Source: Rhodocyclaceae bacterium (GTDB lineage: Bacteria; Pseudomonadota; Gammaproteobacteria; Burkholderiales; Rhodocyclaceae). From it: DNA of 8,024 nt. How positions within the stretch are numbered: position 1 is the stretch's first letter; every line of letters starts with the position of its first letter. Where the stretch lies: contig JAFSWK010000031.1 in NCBI GenBank assembly GCA_017444505.1, positions 1-8,024 on the forward strand, in the 5' to 3' direction. Below the pieces are notes generated by a model, which saw only the letters and a program-made list of their open reading frames with translations, was not told the origin of the DNA and ran no database searches. Position numbers and translations under genes: made by a program. Positions 1 through 6,152 of the stretch are shown piece by piece.

Positions 1-997
1 GTTCATCGGCGCGGTGACCTTCACCGGCTCGGTGGTGGCCTTCGGCAAACTGCGCGGTCTGCTCTCGTCCAAGCCGCTGATGCTGCCGCATCGCCACAAG
101 CTGAATCTTGCCGCGCTGGTGGTCTCATTCGTGCTGATGCTCGTCTTCGTCATCGGCGGGGGCGAATCGCCGTTCGCGCTGGCGCTGATGACCTGCATCG
201 CGCTGGCCTTTGGCTGGCACCTGGTCGCCTCCATCGGCGGCGCCGACATGCCGGTGGTCATCTCCATGCTCAATTCCTACTCCGGCTGGGCGGCAGCGGC
301 TGCCGGTTTCATGCTGGACAATGACTTGCTGATCGTCACCGGCGCGCTGGTCGGTTCCAGCGGCGCGATTCTTTCCTACATCATGTGCAAGGGCATGAAC
401 CGCTCGTTCATTGCCGTCATCGCAGGCGGTTTCGGCACCGACGGCACTGCCACCGCGAAGGAAGAAGAAACCGGCGAATACCGCGAAATGACGCCCGAAG
501 ATGTCGCCGAACTGCTGAAAAATTCCAGCTCGGTCATCATCACCCCGGGCTACGGCATGGCGGTGGCGCACGCGCAGCATCCGGTGGCCGAAATCACCGC
601 CGAGCTGCGCCAGCGTGGCATCAACGTGCGCTTTGGCATCCATCCGGTGGCCGGTCGCCTGCCCGGTCACATGAACGTGTTGCTGGCCGAAGCGCGCGTG
701 CCCTATGACATTGTGCTGGAAATGGACGAAATCAACGAAGATTTCGCCGACACCGACACCGTACTCGTCATCGGCGCCAACGACACCGTCAACCCCGCTG
801 CGGCGGAAGACCCGTCCAGCCCCATCGCCGGGATGCCGGTGCTGGAAGTGTGGAAGGCGCAAAACGTCGTGGTCTTCAAGCGTTCCATGAACGCGGGCTA
901 CGCCGGTGTGGCCAACCCGCTGTTCTTCCGCGAAAACGCCAGCATGTGCTTTGGCGATGCGCGCACTACGATGGAGAACATCCTCAAGGCGCTGTAA
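1..997 (+). CDS. pntB: NAD(P) transhydrogenase subunit beta, 3' part (5' end outside window)
   Basis: PntB is the membrane subunit of proton-translocating transhydrogenase, which uses the proton-motive force to drive hydride transfer from NADH to NADP+. The frame is open from the first bases, so the start lies upstream; about 331 C-terminal residues of a protein usually around 460-480 long are visible. The first roughly 145 visible residues are hydrophobic membrane helices (domain II). The rest is the soluble NADP(H)-binding domain III, with the classic motifs GYGMAVAHAQ (from about visible residue 183), RFGIHPVAGRLPGHMNVLLAEA, VIGANDTVNPAA, KRSMNAGYAGVANPLFF and FGDA near the C-terminus. The stop is TAA, followed by an intrinsic terminator. 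The usual partner genes pntA/pntAB would lie upstream, outside the window. Identification is by direct recognition of these motifs. Confidence 0.97.
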   Translation, partial: FIGAVTFTGSVVAFGKLRGLLSSKPLMLPHRHKLNLAALVVSFVLMLVFVIGGGESPFALALMTCIALAFGWHLVASIGGADMPVVISMLNSYSGWAAAAAGFMLDNDLLIVTGALVGSSGAILSYIMCKGMNRSFIAVIAGGFGTDGTATAKEEETGEYREMTPEDVAELLKNSSSVIITPGYGMAVAHAQHPVAEITAELRQRGINVRFGIHPVAGRLPGHMNVLLAEARVPYDIVLEMDEINEDFADTDTVLVIGANDTVNPAAAEDPSSPIAGMPVLEVWKAQNVVVFKRSMNAGYAGVANPLFFRENASMCFGDARTTMENILKAL

Positions 998-1023
998 GCA
1001 CAACGCAAGCGACCCGCAAAACA

Positions 1024-1053
1024 AAAAACCGGCGAATCCTCTCGCCGGTTTTT
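1024..1053. terminator. Bidirectional intrinsic terminator between convergent pntB and the anion transporter gene
   Basis: A CCGGCGA / TCGCCGG stem (1029-1035 with 1042-1048) with a 6-nt loop is flanked by an A-run on the left and a T-run on the right. It can therefore act as a Rho-independent terminator on both strands. It sits 26 bp after the pntB stop and 27 bp after the stop of the convergent transporter gene, the expected place for a shared terminator. Confidence 0.9.
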
Positions 1054-1080
1054 CTTTTGTGCAACAAGGCAGCGCGCGCC

Positions 1081-2496
1081 TTAGAGCAGCACGCAATAGC
1101 ACCACAGCGTCAGCAGCGTGATGCAAAACGCATTCACCACGGCGCCCGCCCTCATCATGTCGCGCTGACGGATGTAGCCGGTGCCAAAGACGATGGCGTT
1201 CGGCGGCGTGGCCACCGGCAGCATGAAGGCGCAGGAAGCCCCCACGCCAATCGCCAGCACCAGCGCCGTCTCCGATATGCCCATCTGGTACGCAACAGCA
1301 GCAAACACAGGCACCAGCAGCGCCGCCGTGGCGGTGTTGCTGGCAAACTCGGTGAGCGCGGCGATAAATACCACTCCGCCGAAAATAACCAGCAGCGGAT
1401 GCGCGCCGCCCAGCAAGGCGGCCACCTGCTCACCCAGCACGCTGGCGGCTCCGGAAATTTTCAGCAAATCCGACAAGGTCAGCCCGCCACCAAACAAAAA
1501 CAGCACGCCCCAGTCGGTGTTCGCCGCTATCTGCCGCCACGACACCAGCCGCAGAATGGCAATGGCTGCCACCGCTGCCAGCGCGATGAAGGAATCTCGC
1601 GAACGAATGCCCAGCGCCTGTTCAATGTGGTCGCCCAAAATCCAGGCCAGCGCGGTGGCTGCAAAAACCAGCATGGTCAGCACGCGCTCGCGCGTCCAGG
1701 GGATACACTCGTGCCGCAGCTCAACGCGCCGGTTCAACTGCGGACGCAGCACCAGCCACAGCGCCATTATCATCAGCGGCAGCAAGACCAGCACCAGCGG
1801 CAGGCCAAACATCATCCAGTCGGCAAAATCCAGATTCAGCGCCTTGGCGGCAATTGCGTTCGGCGGCGAGCCGACCAGCGTGCCCAGTCCGCCAATATTG
1901 GCTGCGTAGGCGATGCCCAGCAGCACAAAGACGAAGGTGTGGCGCTCTTGCCGACTATCCAGCTCGCCCAGCAGCGCCAAGGCCAGCGGCAGCATCATCG
2001 CGGTCGTGGCGGTGTTGCTCATCCACATCGAAAGCAGGGCTGTGACCACAAACAACAGCAGAGCCGATACGCCCAGGTGCGCATCGGCAAGCGACAGCAG
2101 CCAGGCGGCAATCTTGCGATCCAGTTTCTGCACGCGCAGCGCTGTTGCCAACGCGAAACCGCCGAAAAACAGAAAAATGATGGGATCCGCAAAATTCACC
2201 AGCGCGGTCTGCGTATCCAGCCCGGGAAAACCGATGGCCAGCGCCAGCACCGGAATCAGAATCGCGGTGATGGTGACGTGAATCGCCTCCGTGAGCCACA
2301 GCACGGCGACAAACAACAACAGCGCCAGGCCTTTGCGCGGCGCTTCATCAAAAGGCAACAGATGGTAGAGAAGCACGCTGGCCAACAAGGCCAGCAACAC
2401 AATCGACCAGGAACGACGCGCCGATACATTGGCGCATTCCATTTCATCCGCAGCCAGTTCAATCACGCCCCCAGAATTCGTCGACACAGGTTCCAT
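1081..2496 (-). CDS. DASS/SLC13-family anion (dicarboxylate-type) transporter
   Basis: This is an integral inner-membrane carrier of the divalent anion:sodium symporter family (SLC13, VcINDY/SdcS-like), whose members mostly import C4-dicarboxylates, some citrate or sulfate. The protein is about 471 residues with roughly a dozen hydrophobic segments. It carries the two family signature repeats: SNTAT at about residues 160-164 followed by GSPPNA at 209-214, then SNTAT at 386-390 followed by ATPPNA at 429-434. In the family these pseudo-symmetric SNT and PPNA loops form the substrate and Na+ sites. The ATG at 2494-2496 was chosen because it precedes a short hydrophilic N-terminus and the first helix. 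No clear ribosome binding site precedes it. A TTG 105 bp upstream (2601) is in frame but would make the leader terminators coding; an internal ATG at 2442 is also possible. Substrate cannot be told from sequence alone. The gene is probably monocistronic. Confidence 0.92.
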   Translation of the reverse strand: MEPVSTNSGGVIELAADEMECANVSARRSWSIVLLALLASVLLYHLLPFDEAPRKGLALLLFVAVLWLTEAIHVTITAILIPVLALAIGFPGLDTQTALVNFADPIIFLFFGGFALATALRVQKLDRKIAAWLLSLADAHLGVSALLLFVVTALLSMWMSNTATTAMMLPLALALLGELDSRQERHTFVFVLLGIAYAANIGGLGTLVGSPPNAIAAKALNLDFADWMMFGLPLVLVLLPLMIMALWLVLRPQLNRRVELRHECIPWTRERVLTMLVFAATALAWILGDHIEQALGIRSRDSFIALAAVAAIAILRLVSWRQIAANTDWGVLFLFGGGLTLSDLLKISGAASVLGEQVAALLGGAHPLLVIFGGVVFIAALTEFASNTATAALLVPVFAAVAYQMGISETALVLAIGVGASCAFMLPVATPPNAIVFGTGYIRQRDMMRAGAVVNAFCITLLTLWCYCVLL

Positions 2497-2558
2497 TGGG
2501 TCGATTGTGGCGCACACCCGCTCAGCACACAGCTCAGGCGCGGCGCCCTGCCTCCAGC

Positions 2559-2591
2559 AAAAAACGCGCCGACACGCAAAGAAAGGCGCGT
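2559..2591 (-). terminator. Second (distal) intrinsic terminator-like hairpin in the transporter leader
   Basis: The arms ACGCGCC (2564-2570) and GGCGCGT (2585-2591) pair perfectly over 7 bp around a 14-nt loop. On the minus strand the hairpin is followed by a run of six T (2564-2559, the first T lying in the stem). This is a plausible Rho-independent terminator for transcription from the cco side, just upstream of the transporter gene. The large loop makes it less certain than the other terminators here. Confidence 0.5.
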
Positions 2592-2600
2592 CAACGTACA

Positions 2601-2630
2601 AAAGCCGGCGAAGCGCGCGGCTTCGCCGGT
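2601..2630 (-). terminator. Intrinsic terminator after the ccoG-ccoH-DUF3149 cluster
   Basis: A perfect 10-bp inverted repeat, CCGGCGAAGC (2605-2614) with GCTTCGCCGG (2620-2629), has a 5-nt loop. On the minus strand it is followed by CTTTTG, a short T-tract. It lies 45 bp beyond the stop of the small DUF3149-like gene and so should end the cco maturation transcript. The plus-strand side lacks a T-run, so it looks one-directional. Confidence 0.7.
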
Positions 2631-2674
2631 GCGGTTAAAAAATCTTCAGCGCAAACGAGGTGCGCGAACAGGCC

Positions 2675-2830
2675 TCAGGCGCGCTCTTCGCGCTCGCGCC
2701 GTCTGGCGGCAGCGGCGTCTTTGTCCATGTTCTGGGAAATAAAGCGGGTCAGATAGACGCCCATCACAATCACGAAGCCGATCGTAAACAGGCTCAGCAG
2801 GCCAATGTCGCTCATCAAAAGGTCAACCAT
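2675..2830 (-). CDS. Small single-helix membrane protein, DUF3149-like
   Basis: This 51-residue protein starts at ATG 2830 and ends in TGA at 2675. A strong Shine-Dalgarno AGGAGAT (2838-2844) sits 7 nt before the ATG, which firmly supports translation. The sequence has a short hydrophilic start (MVDLLMSDIG), one hydrophobic helix at about residues 10-28, then a charged tail ending in an Arg/Glu-rich stretch (RRREREERA). The pattern of an 'IGLLSL...GFVIVMGVYLTRF' helix followed by a basic/acidic tail matches my memory of DUF3149 proteins, whose function is unknown. It does not resemble CcoS, which has a different N-terminal pattern and an acidic tail. It follows ccoH by 31 bp on the same strand, so it is probably co-transcribed with ccoG-ccoH. 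A role in cbb3 oxidase assembly or stability is inferred from position only. Confidence 0.8.
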   Translation of the reverse strand: MVDLLMSDIGLLSLFTIGFVIVMGVYLTRFISQNMDKDAAAARRREREERA

Positions 2831-2837
2831 TTGGTGT

Positions 2838-2844
2838 ATCTCCT
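2838..2844 (-). promoter_or_regulatory. Ribosome binding site of the DUF3149-like gene
   Basis: The minus strand reads AGGAGAT with a 7-nt spacer to the ATG at 2830. It is the strongest argument that this very short frame is a real gene. Confidence 0.85.
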
Positions 2845-2861
2845 AATGCACAGGTTGGATG

Positions 2862-3398
2862 TTACGGAAGCAGAGTCACCGTTGCTTCCTCTGCCTCTGC
2901 CGGGAAAGAAATTGTCCCTTGTAGCCGCCAGGCCCGGGATTCGTCTTCTAGCAGCAACAGCCGACGGCCATTGCCAAAAGCCTGCGTGGTGCGCGCCTTG
3001 TATTCACCGGCTTGCCCGGTGGGCATCAGCACCAGCGCCTGATCAAGCTGCTCATGCGCCGGCTGCTGCACAGTCAGCATCAGCATCGGCGGCATCGCCA
3101 TATCCGACGCGCCTTTCAGGTACAGCGTCACCCCCATGGCATCTTCATCGGGCTGCAAGGTGGCGCTCAACTGCAATTGCCGCGCTGCCTGCGTGCGCGA
3201 ATCATCCACTTCATAACCTTGGCCGACCTTCGCGCGATGCACGTCTTCGCTCTTGACCATGCCGTCAAACGAAACAACGGCCAGCCATAGCGTAATCATC
3301 CCCGCCACCACTGCGGTAGCCGGCAAGGCAATGAGAATCCACGGCCAAGGGTGCTTGTACCAGGGTTTGTTTTCGGGGGCAGCAGTCGTGCGTTCCAT
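2862..3398 (-). CDS. ccoH: FixH/CcoH family cbb3 oxidase assembly protein
   Basis: CcoH/FixH is a membrane-anchored protein needed for assembly and stability of cbb3-type oxidase. The chosen product is 178 residues. It has a short cytoplasmic N-terminus with the typical 'KPWYKHPWPWILIALPA' entry into a single transmembrane helix (about residues 16-42), the characteristic 'SFDGMVKSED' exit, then a periplasmic beta-rich domain of about 130 residues. The ATG at 3398 is preferred over an in-frame TTG at 3410, though neither has a clear Shine-Dalgarno. The ATG start leaves 20 bp after the ccoG stop, consistent with one transcript and possible translational coupling. The stretch after the helix differs from the DDYYK-G pattern I recall for many FixH proteins, so this is a somewhat divergent member. 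Context next to ccoG and ccoNOQP makes the assignment secure. Confidence 0.9.
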   Translation of the reverse strand: MERTTAAPENKPWYKHPWPWILIALPATAVVAGMITLWLAVVSFDGMVKSEDVHRAKVGQGYEVDDSRTQAARQLQLSATLQPDEDAMGVTLYLKGASDMAMPPMLMLTVQQPAHEQLDQALVLMPTGQAGEYKARTTQAFGNGRRLLLLEDESRAWRLQGTISFPAEAEEATVTLLP

Positions 3399-3418
3399 GG
3401 TCAGAATCAAAACAGAAA

Positions 3419-4869
3419 TCAGCGCAGACGCGGCAGCATGAAGGTGGATTTTTCAATGCGATGCGAAGGCGAGGGGTCGCCGGGCTGGGTTTCCAGATGG
3501 AACTGAATCGGGTTCGCACCCGGCTCGCCCGATTCCATCGGCGCCTGCACATCGACCGTGACCGCCTCACGGGTGCCGCCCGGCACGGTCACAACACGTT
3601 CCTGCTCGTTGCTGATGGTCAAACCATCCAGCCCGGTGACGGTGATGCGCAAGGTGCGCGGCTCTTCCAGCAGGTTGATGATTTGCAACCGATAGACGTT
3701 TTCAATGCGCCCACCTGCCACTTCGCGCTCGCGGGCGATGCGATCCGGCAGCACATCCATGCGCAAGGTCGGACGCAAAGCCAGCCCGGCAAGCAACACA
3801 GTAATCACCAGCACCAGGATGGCACTGTAAATCAGGGTGCGCGGGCGCGCGACGTGACGGAGAATTTCCTGCCGCGACCAGTGCTGCTTCATGGCATTTT
3901 CGGTGGTGTAGCGAATCAGGCCACGCGGTTTCTTGATGCGATCCATCACTGCATCACAGGCATCGACACAGGCCGCACAGCCAATACATTCGTATTGCAG
4001 GCCATTGCGAATATCAATGCCCGTGGGGCACGCCTGCACGCAAATCAGGCAGTCGATACAGTCGCCCTTTTTGCTAGCATCGTCCGTTTTGCGCCGCGCC
4101 GCACCACGCGGCTCGCCCCGTTCGCTATCGTAGGTGATGATCATGGTATCGGAATCGAACATCACACTCTGAAAGCGCGCATAGGGACACATGTATTTGC
4201 AAACCTGCTCGCGCAACACGGCAGCAAGGACGTAGGTGAAGGCGGCGTAGAACAGAATCCAGAAACTTTCCCAAGGGCCGAAACTGAAGGTGGCCAATTC
4301 GGCAAACAGGGTTTTCAGCGGCGTGAAATAGGCCACAAAAGTAAAGCCCGTCCACAGCGCCACCAACCACCAGACGAGATACTTCGTGCCACGAATCGAG
4401 ATTTCCGCCCATCCCACGGCGCAGCATCCAGTTTGCGCCGCTTGTTGTGGTCACCTTCAATTTTTTCTTCCAGCCACATGAAGATTTCGGTATAGACCGT
4501 CTGCGGACAGGCATAACCGCACCACAGACGCCCCGCAATGGCCGTAAAAAAGAACAGCGAATAGGCCGAAATGATGAGAATCAGGGAGAGATAAATGACA
4601 TCCTGCGGCCAGAACACCCAGCCGAAGATGTAAAACTTGCGCTCCACCAGATGAAACAGCACCGCCTGACGGCCATCCCACTGCACCCAGGGCAGTCCAT
4701 AAAAAAGCAGCTGGGTCACCCAGACCAATATCCAGCGCCAGGTCGCAAAGCGTCCCGTGACAGAACGGACATGGAGCTTGCGGGTTTTGCTGTACAGCTC
4801 TTGCGTGTTTTCAGCTGCGGCTGCCGGCTGGGAAGCAGACGTATTGCTCTCGGAATCGGCGGATGACAC
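3419..4869 (-). CDS. ccoG: Cytochrome c oxidase accessory protein CcoG (FixG/RdxA), frameshifted
   Basis: CcoG is a polytopic membrane iron-sulfur protein involved in cbb3 oxidase biogenesis; it has been linked to copper reduction for the CuB centre. The start is a GTG at 4869 with an AAGGA-type ribosome binding site about 8 nt upstream. The N-terminal frame (4869 to 4315) gives helices and the CGYACP motif (residues 117-122), then TEIFMWLEEKIEGD and KLDAAPW (to residue 152). The homologous sequence then continues in another frame (WAEISIRGTKY onward, to the TGA at 3419). This carries further helices, CKYMCP (about 224-229), two ferredoxin-type 4Fe-4S motifs (CIDCLICVQACP at about 271-282 and CIGCAACVDACD at about 295-306), another helix, and a C-terminal Ig-like domain. 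Restoring one nucleotide gives about 483 residues, normal for the family, with all cysteine motifs present. As written, the product would be a 184-residue truncated protein. Confidence 0.92.
4411..4416 (-). other. ccoG: Frameshift site in ccoG (apparent loss of 1 nt at a G-run)
   Basis: On the coding strand the TGG codon for the Trp of KLDAAPW occupies 4416-4414. Only GA (4413-4412) then separates it from the TGG (4411-4409) that opens the downstream homologous frame (WAEISIRGTKY). One extra nucleotide here, for example a fourth G in the GGG run at 4415-4413, would restore W-G-W and a continuous protein. Without it, the upstream frame runs into unrelated sequence and stops at 4315. The downstream part is open only as a separate frame from a GTG at 4417. 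Confidence 0.88.
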
Positions 4870-4970
4870 GGTTTTGTTCCTTTTTCTGAATGCTGAATAT
4901 CCTGCATCAAACAGCGCTGACTGCGCCGAAGACGGTAGCCCAGTTTACCCCTTTTCAGGCTGCGCGCACA

Positions 4971-5016
4971 TAAGAAAAGCGGGCGAGGCATGTGCACAAA
5001 AGCACGTCCTCGCCCG
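4971..5016 (-). terminator. Strong intrinsic terminator between ccoP and ccoG
   Basis: A long hairpin pairs CGGGCGAGG (4980-4988) with CCTCGCCCG (5008-5016). The inner stem ATGTGC (4990-4995) / GCACGT (5002-5007) includes one G-T pair, with a bulged C at 4989 and a 6-nt loop (ACAAAA on the plus strand). On the minus strand it is followed by CTTTTCTTA. It lies 20 bp after the ccoP stop and should end or strongly reduce the ccoNOQP transcript before ccoG. The remaining stretch to the ccoG start (4870-4970) must hold a separate promoter or rely on readthrough. I see no convincing -35/-10 pair there. Confidence 0.88.
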
Positions 5017-5036
5017 ACCATTTCGTCAAGCTGCGA

Positions 5037-5936
5037 TTATTTGTTGCTCAGCCCCCAGACATAGGCCGCCAGCAGACGAACCTTGTCTTCGCCCAGGAAG
5101 TCGCCAAAGCCCGGCATGCGGTTGTTGCGACCTTCGCGGACGTTTTTCTCAATCTGCGCCTGCGAAGAGCTGACCAGCCAGATGTTGTCGGTCAAGTTCG
5201 GCGCGCCAAGCAGCGGCTGACCGCGCCCATCCGGGCCGTGGCAGACCACGCAGTTGGCAGCGAAAACCATCGCACCACGCTGCGCAGCTTCCGCAGAATT
5301 GGGCAGATTGGAAAGGGAGCGCACGTAGTTGGCGACATCCGTGACCTCGGTGGGCGAGAGCACGCCATCAAACGGCGTCATCACGCCAATGCGGCCATTG
5401 GTGATGGTCTGCACGATGGTGTCCGGCTCGCCACCCCACAGCCAGTCGTTGTCGGTGAGGTTCGGGAAACCCGGCGCACCTTTGGCGTCCGCGCCGTGGC
5501 ACTGCGCGCAGTAAGTGGCAAAGAGACGACCGCCCATGGCACGAGCCTCGGCATTGCGCGCCAGCGCTTCAATGCCTTGACCGCGGAACTTGGCATAGAT
5601 CGTGTCGTATTTCTGCTTGGCCTTCGCCATTTCCTGCTCGTACTGCCCCACCGAACTCCAGTTCAGAAAGCCCTGGAAATTCCCCAGACCGGGATAGATG
5701 GCCAGATAGACGATGGAGAAAATCACCGTCGCCCAGAACAGATACAGCCACCAGCGAGGCAACGGATTGTTGTACTCCGCCAGCGTTTCATCCCATACGT
5801 GCGGTTGCACTTCCACCGGACCGGTGTGACGCTTGTTGTTCGTCATCAAGACAAACAGACAGAGCCCCACGCCGAACACAATCAGCACAATGACGTACAG
5901 ATTCCAGAAATTACTTGTGAAATCAGCGCTCATCAT
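5037..5936 (-). CDS. ccoP: cbb3-type cytochrome c oxidase subunit III (diheme cytochrome c)
   Basis: CcoP is the diheme c subunit that passes electrons from the cytochrome c pool to CcoO and CcoN. The 299-residue length is normal for the family. It has an N-terminal helix (about residues 10-31), a hydrophilic linker with HVWDETLAEYNNPLPRWW, a second helix (about 62-80), and two periplasmic cytochrome c domains. Heme motifs are CAQCH (143-147) and CVVCH (229-233); likely Met axial ligands lie in GVMTPF (186) and RMPGF (274). The gene begins with two consecutive ATG codons (5936 and 5933), and either could be used. A purine-rich ribosome binding site lies 7 nt upstream, inside the end of ccoQ. 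The ccoQ stop is 3 nt upstream, indicating tight coupling. A strong terminator follows the TAA. Confidence 0.97.
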   Translation of the reverse strand: MMSADFTSNFWNLYVIVLIVFGVGLCLFVLMTNNKRHTGPVEVQPHVWDETLAEYNNPLPRWWLYLFWATVIFSIVYLAIYPGLGNFQGFLNWSSVGQYEQEMAKAKQKYDTIYAKFRGQGIEALARNAEARAMGGRLFATYCAQCHGADAKGAPGFPNLTDNDWLWGGEPDTIVQTITNGRIGVMTPFDGVLSPTEVTDVANYVRSLSNLPNSAEAAQRGAMVFAANCVVCHGPDGRGQPLLGAPNLTDNIWLVSSSQAQIEKNVREGRNNRMPGFGDFLGEDKVRLLAAYVWGLSNK

Positions 5937-5939
5937 TTT

Positions 5940-6131
5940 TTAACCTTCCTTCCTTTGATTTGCAGCGTTGGTTGAAGACACTGCATCATCATCCTCGGAA
6001 AAGGGCAACCGCGCGGCCTCTTCAAACCCTTGCTTCGCATGTGCGCTCCAGGCCCAGAAACAGATGCCAAGGAAACACAGCAAACCAAGCACAACGAACA
6101 CAGTTCGCAGCGGGTTGATGATTTCTTCCAC
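5940..6131 (-). CDS. ccoQ: cbb3-type cytochrome c oxidase subunit IV (CcoQ)
   Basis: CcoQ is the small non-catalytic membrane subunit that stabilises the CcoNOP complex. The 63-residue product has one transmembrane helix (about residues 9-29, VFVVLGLLCFLGICFWAWS), then a charged tail with the typical AARLPFSEDD motif. The start is GTG at 6131, preceded by an AAAGGGGG stretch that can serve as ribosome binding site. The gene lies 21 bp after the ccoO stop and 3 bp before the ccoP start, the canonical N-O-Q-P order. Its end contains the ccoP ribosome binding site. Confidence 0.93.
   Translation of the reverse strand: MEEIINPLRTVFVVLGLLCFLGICFWAWSAHAKQGFEEAARLPFSEDDDAVSSTNAANQRKEG
5944..5954 (-). 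promoter_or_regulatory. Ribosome binding site of ccoP inside ccoQ
   Basis: The minus strand reads AGGAAGGAAGG, 7 nt before the first of two ATG codons of ccoP. It lies within the last codons of ccoQ, so ccoQ translation should run over it (translational coupling). Confidence 0.75.
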
Positions 6132-6152
6132 GCGGGTTACCCCCTTTCCACT

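Noticed and set aside
125..1126. A 333-codon minus-strand frame opposite pntB.
   Set aside because: The His/Arg/Gly-rich product has no recognisable motif and crosses the terminator hairpin; pntB on the other strand is unambiguous.
2591..2596. TTGACG on the minus strand upstream of the DASS transporter, considered as a -35 element.
   Set aside because: No -10-like hexamer occurs at 16-18 bp spacing (the sequence there is GC-rich), and it overlaps a terminator stem.
850..2742. A 630-codon open frame on the plus strand, antisense to the DASS transporter and overlapping the end of pntB.
   Set aside because: Its product is a low-complexity Gln/Arg/His-rich sequence with no domain, it runs through the pntB terminator, and the opposite strand holds a clear membrane transporter. 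It is a GC-bias shadow.
2675..2830. Identification of the small gene downstream of ccoH as ccoS.
   Set aside because: CcoS usually has a different N-terminal hydrophobic pattern and an acidic tail; this protein has a preceding MSDIGLLSL segment and a basic/acidic Arg-Glu tail that fits DUF3149 better.
3461..4495. A 344-codon plus-strand frame opposite ccoG.
   Set aside because: No recognisable domain, and the opposite strand carries the conserved CcoG ferredoxin motifs.
4906..4910. A TTGAT half-site on the minus strand upstream of ccoG, considered as an FNR/ANR box.
   Set aside because: The second half reads GATAT rather than ATCAA, and its position only about 37 nt before the GTG would put an activated transcription start inside the gene.
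4992..5975. A 327-codon plus-strand frame opposite ccoP.
   Set aside because: It starts inside the ccoP terminator hairpin and has an Arg/His-rich product without motifs; ccoP is certain.
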